A stretch of DNA of 64,000 nucleotides from Argentina anserina (lineage: Eukaryota > Streptophyta > Magnoliopsida > Rosales > Rosaceae), in assembly GCF_933775445.1 (NCBI RefSeq), contig NC_065878.1:16131395-16195394 (forward strand). The letters are read 5' to 3'. The notes beneath the pieces are model-generated. The model did not search any database. It was not told the origin of the DNA and saw only the letters and a program-made list of their open reading frames with translations. Positions 60,700 to 64,000 of this stretch are shown here, piece after piece; position 1 is the first letter of the stretch, and every line of letters starts with the position of its first letter. The position numbers were made by a program, and so were the translations under genes.

Positions 60700-62225
60700 C
60701 CGGTCCTCATGCAATAAATCATCATGATCTTCCAACTTGCTATAAAGTGTAGCGATTTACATGTCCTTTTCTTCAACCGTTCGGGTGAGCTTTTCAACCA
60801 CCTCCAACAGATTAGAGAGTTGCTCCTCGATTGTGGATGCCCCTGTCACCAAGACCTGCGCATTGTCAGAAGAGGATTCATGCGCCATAGAATGAAAGTT
60901 ATCGCCATCTTCTTTGGGACTTCCATGATATGATGTCATGCTTGATTCGTCATCAGAAAAAAACGTCTTCCAGGGTAGGGCCATCACCATGAACGGATAG
61001 AGGAGATTGCTCATTTGGTTCATTCTCTTTTGATGCTTGCTTCTTCACACTCTCAGAAGCATGCTATGTTGCTCCCAATCTCTCCAAGGTGATGACTGGT
61101 TGACGAGGTTTACTAGCAAGTGCCATAAATGTTATGGGTTGAGCTCTAGCCACGTTCCGGGTGACAAAGCCAATCAGTTCACTCTTTGATCTGGAGAATG
61201 TTTGTTTGGATTTCTTGACCGGCTCGGCCTCTCCGCTTGACCTCGCGGTTGTGGACTTGGATTTCTTCGATGGAACGGCTTGGTTGTTCTTGGAAGCCAT
61301 CGCACAAACAAAATATTTCTTCGGAGAAGGAGATGAGAGGCCAAAAATGTCCCACTGGGCGTGCCAATTTGTAGAACGAGAATCTGGAAACAAATGAGAA
61401 TACAGACACGTGTACAAATAAAATATAATTTATTGATAATTAAGCGCGAGGTTACAATATTTATGAACTCCTCTTATTCTATCTCCGTATGTAACTTGGC
61501 TCAAGGGTGACATGCACTTGATCTTGAGAATTTGAGTTTGGATTTGAACTTGATGAAGAACGAGCGATTTGGTAGCTTGATGATTCTTCCTGGACTTGGA
61601 TTTGAATTTGTATTTGATGAAGAATGAGCGATTTGGTAGCTTGATGATTCTTCGTGGACTTGAGTTTGGATTTAGATTTGATGAAGAACAAGCGTTTGAT
61701 AGCTTGATGATTCTTCGTGGACTTGGGAGATATCGGGATTTCTCGAGAGTGATCTTACTCAAGTGATTTTTTCTCTTCTTCAAGTCCCCCTTCTCTTCAT
61801 GTTGAAGGATGTATTTATAGTGGCAAAGCTTCTATTTTGTAAAATAATTTAATGACACTAAAATAATAAATTTCTTTAATTGTATAATTAAATCAATATG
61901 TATTTTCTGATTAATTTAAAATTAGTTATTCTCATAACTAAATTAAATAGAAAATAATTAATTTAATTATAACCGTTAAAGAATTTAGTAATTTAATCAA
62001 ATGTCCGATTGCCATTTCGAATCGTGAATGACATTCAATTTTCGATTTAAGTCAGAATCACGTAGCTTTGATTACGATTATCTGTTTATGTGCTGATACG
62101 AGTTTTATTTGGATCCGTACTAACTTTATTGACTATTGGACCACGTGTGCAATTTTTTTCGGGTTCTTGGTCGATTTAAGCATTTAATGAAGACGATTTA
62201 CTTCATTAAATTTCATCTATCTACA
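60700..62225 (-). mobile_element. Ty3/gypsy element remnant: LTR, primer site and gag N-terminus
   Basis: LTR 61370-62225 (856 bp) has inverted ends (TGTAGA on both strands) and a minus-strand TATA box CTATAAATAC (61811-61820). Just inside it the minus strand reads TTGGCACGCCCAGTGGGAC (about 61367-61349), a common plant gypsy leader. Then comes a gag-like protein start (MASKNNQAVPSKK at 61300, EEQLSNLLEVVEKL near 60800). A stop at 60757-60759 and another near 61070 interrupt it. Everything downstream (rest of gag, pol, 3' LTR) is absent. Confidence 0.7.
61551..61742. repeat. 64-bp tandem repeat inside the gypsy LTR
   Basis: TGATGAAGAAYGAGCGATTT starts at 61551, 61615 and 61679 (the third copy slightly changed), a 64-base period, three copies. 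Similar repeats in LTR U3 regions often carry promoter elements; that role is inferred. Confidence 0.9.
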
Positions 62226-62665
62226 AATGTCCTCACTTCTAGTCGTGTTGCAGACATGTCGTCATCACGTGCCGAAAGCGCAGCTTGAAGTATGAACTTT
62301 GATTTGAAGAATTTGTGGAGCTAGCTTCCGAGGTTCTGTAAATTTTGTAGTAATCTTTTGTTATGACTTCCGAGATTTAGTTTGACACGAAGGGAAATTA
62401 TTGACATCTTCGTCGATTTATTTTATTTGTAAAATAAATGTTTCCATCCTATCACGATCTTCCCTCATGTCATGAGCTTCCAAATCATTATGTTTTCTTT
62501 CTTCATCTAAAGCAAGACACTACTAAGCATGTGGTCCTTTTCAGAAGCCACCCACTAAAAGCATCAGACCATATTTGCTTTTCATGTGCTTGTTTTATTT
62601 TTGTGTATGGTCTTTTTTAGAAGCCACCCACCGAAAGCATCAGACCATCATTTTCTTTTCATGTG
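62226..62665. repeat. Spacer with a 79-bp tandem duplication
   Basis: AGAAGCCACCCACYRAAAGC starts at about 62541 and 62620, so roughly 79 bp are duplicated in tandem (62525-62680) with a few differences. No gene. Confidence 0.75.
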
Positions 62666-62666
62666 C

Positions 62667-62921
62667 TTATATTCCATCTCTTGCAGCCTCATATTTCATC
62701 TGTACAATAGTAGCATCAGAGAGGTTGGGATGGGAGATCAACATGGCTTCGAGCTCCGCCGGTGCGATTTGGAAACCTTTGTATTTGATGAGTTTCTTTA
62801 ACCGGTCTACGATGGAGTGCTCATTATATTCAAGCACGACTTGTAGAGAAGGAGGAGGTTTTACTATGGCTATTAGACCATTCAAACACTCTCCAAAATT
62901 GTCATTGTTTACGTTTTGCAT
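62667..62921 (-). pseudogene. 4-coumarate-CoA ligase-like C-terminal fragment
   Basis: The minus strand reads [20 protein letters not shown] and continues [16 protein letters not shown], the C-terminal AMP-binding-domain block of 4CL and related acyl-CoA synthetases, including the hinge [14 protein letters not shown]. Upstream residues are scrambled, and the sequence after SDATIV loses the expected continuation. With no adenylation core nearby it is a captured or decayed scrap, not a gene. Confidence 0.72.
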
Positions 62922-64000
62922 GGGGGTGATTTATCATTTCAGCCTCTCTACTCAACATCTGCCACATCACTTGCACATAGGGCTGTAAACGGTTCAAAAA
63001 TGACCAAAAAAACATGGAACTGTAAACCAAACCGTAATAGTTAAACAGTTCGGTTCTTGCATTTATGAAAGTATGAACCGTTAGGAACCGAACCGTTTGA
63101 AACCGTTACGGTCCCGGTTCCTAAACGGTCTCGTTGATTCCGTTTGTTTCCTTCCGATGGTTCCAGACTTTATGTAGTTAAAACTTTGTATAAACAATAG
63201 TTCTTCATGATTACGACAATATGTAAATGTACTAATATAGAACATACAATTGATACAAGTGCTTGATCACATAGTGAAAGTATCAAGATGAAGTACATAT
63301 TACAAACCAAAGCAAATAGCAAAATTAACAAATTGTCCAAAGCAACAAATAACATAAAAATAAACTTGTAATCAAGTCTCTTGTCCACTCTCCAGCTTCC
63401 ATGAATGCAGCCACCAAATGACTCATTCACTGCATAACAAGTTGCTGAAATTAGCAATAGAGCATTATGTTTACATATATAATGCAACGAAACCAGAAGA
63501 TGAGGCTGAAGCTTAAGACATATGAGGAACTGAGTTAAAAACATGAACTTGAGTCAATTGTTCAATAAAAGCTTACTAATCTACAAAGTTCAAACATGGC
63601 AGAAATAAATCCAACTAGGAATCCATTATAGTCAATATAAGAGAATGATAAATCTATAATCTATTAAGATACAGGTAATATGCATTCTCAATACATATAA
63701 TCAGCTTTGCTTATTAGTAATATCAACAACTCAGGCACACAACATTACCTTGTCCATGTCCATGTCCCAAATGTACTTGTTTGAACAGCTTCTCCGTAAA
63801 ACACAAGACAACCACATTTCAAGTATGAGGATATTTGGTAATCTATTATTGTGCTTAGTCTCTAAGATCAGTAATCGCTACATATTAGTAAAATATTCAT
63901 GATAGATTGAGAGTTAAATGAAATGAGTCCCTAATATGACATTGCCAACCTACATTTCTGGCAACCTGAAGTGAAATTGCCACTTCCTTTATCTTTCACT
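62922..64000. other. Right-hand end, no gene seen; possible hAT-type end
   Basis: At 62978 AGGGCTGTAAACGGTTC begins a zone of AACCGTT/CGGTTC repeats to about 63140, a pattern often found at ends of plant hAT-like elements. No partner end is inside the window. The 124-codon minus frame at 63170-63544 is hydrophobic but shows no family motif. Confidence 0.3.

Noticed and set aside
63170..63544. 124-codon hydrophobic minus frame
   Set aside because: AT-rich translation without a recognisable family; no start context or neighbouring exons.
1..64000. CRISPR array, operons, riboswitches, rRNA genes, replication origins
   Set aside because: Nothing in the window resembles these; the tandem repeats present have no spacer structure and the genes are plant nuclear.

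Overview
This is a plant nuclear window, from a dicot and most likely a rosid. The species cannot be fixed from sequence alone. Evidence is the GT-AG exon-intron genes (Dof, WNK, ORMDL, FKGP, RPC11, an LRAT-like gene), a tRNA-Val(AAC), and plant families of LTR, CACTA, LINE, SINE, Helitron, TRIM and Mutator-type elements. There is no CRISPR, operon or bacterial signal.

Gene-bearing parts. A Dof transcription factor (+, 5976-7258) and an ORMDL sphingolipid regulator (-, 11374-13695) lie on the left. A decayed ALMT malate-channel pseudogene (+, 17554-19502) follows. The densest block is 33.4-47.5 kb: an LRAT-like protein (-), the bifunctional L-fucokinase/GDP-fucose pyrophosphorylase (-), tRNA-Val (-), a WNK kinase (+), and Pol III subunit RPC11/C11 (-). 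Exon joins for the six protein genes were worked out by hand. Every one gives an uninterrupted frame of the expected length: 280, 157, 253, 1068, 649 and 114 aa. They act in separate housekeeping or regulatory pathways, and nothing suggests a cluster.

Mobile-element parts. 1-3350 is a degenerate Ty1/copia element (-), cut by the window edge. 4905-5189 is a tRNA-derived SINE with target duplications. 7916-9076 is a 1161-bp near-perfect palindrome with a 9-bp target duplication (Mutator-type foldback). 19717-20902 is a PIF/Harbinger-like element. 21187-27801 is an almost complete CACTA (En/Spm) element with two transposition genes. 30771-31054 is a mini-Helitron. 48.7-49.3 kb is a CTGTCACA-rich minisatellite. 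50026-50668 is a solo copia LTR. 50.7-54.3 kb is a 5'-truncated LINE. 54954-55535 is a TRIM. 56146-60592 is a second copia element with two LTRs but no recognisable gag. 60.7-62.2 kb is a Ty3/gypsy remnant. 62.7-62.9 kb is a 4CL-like pseudogene scrap.

I found no convincing undescribed gene system. The observations most worth checking are the giant palindrome downstream of Dof, the CTGTCA array, and the consistent C-to-T type of the lesions that disable the transposons.
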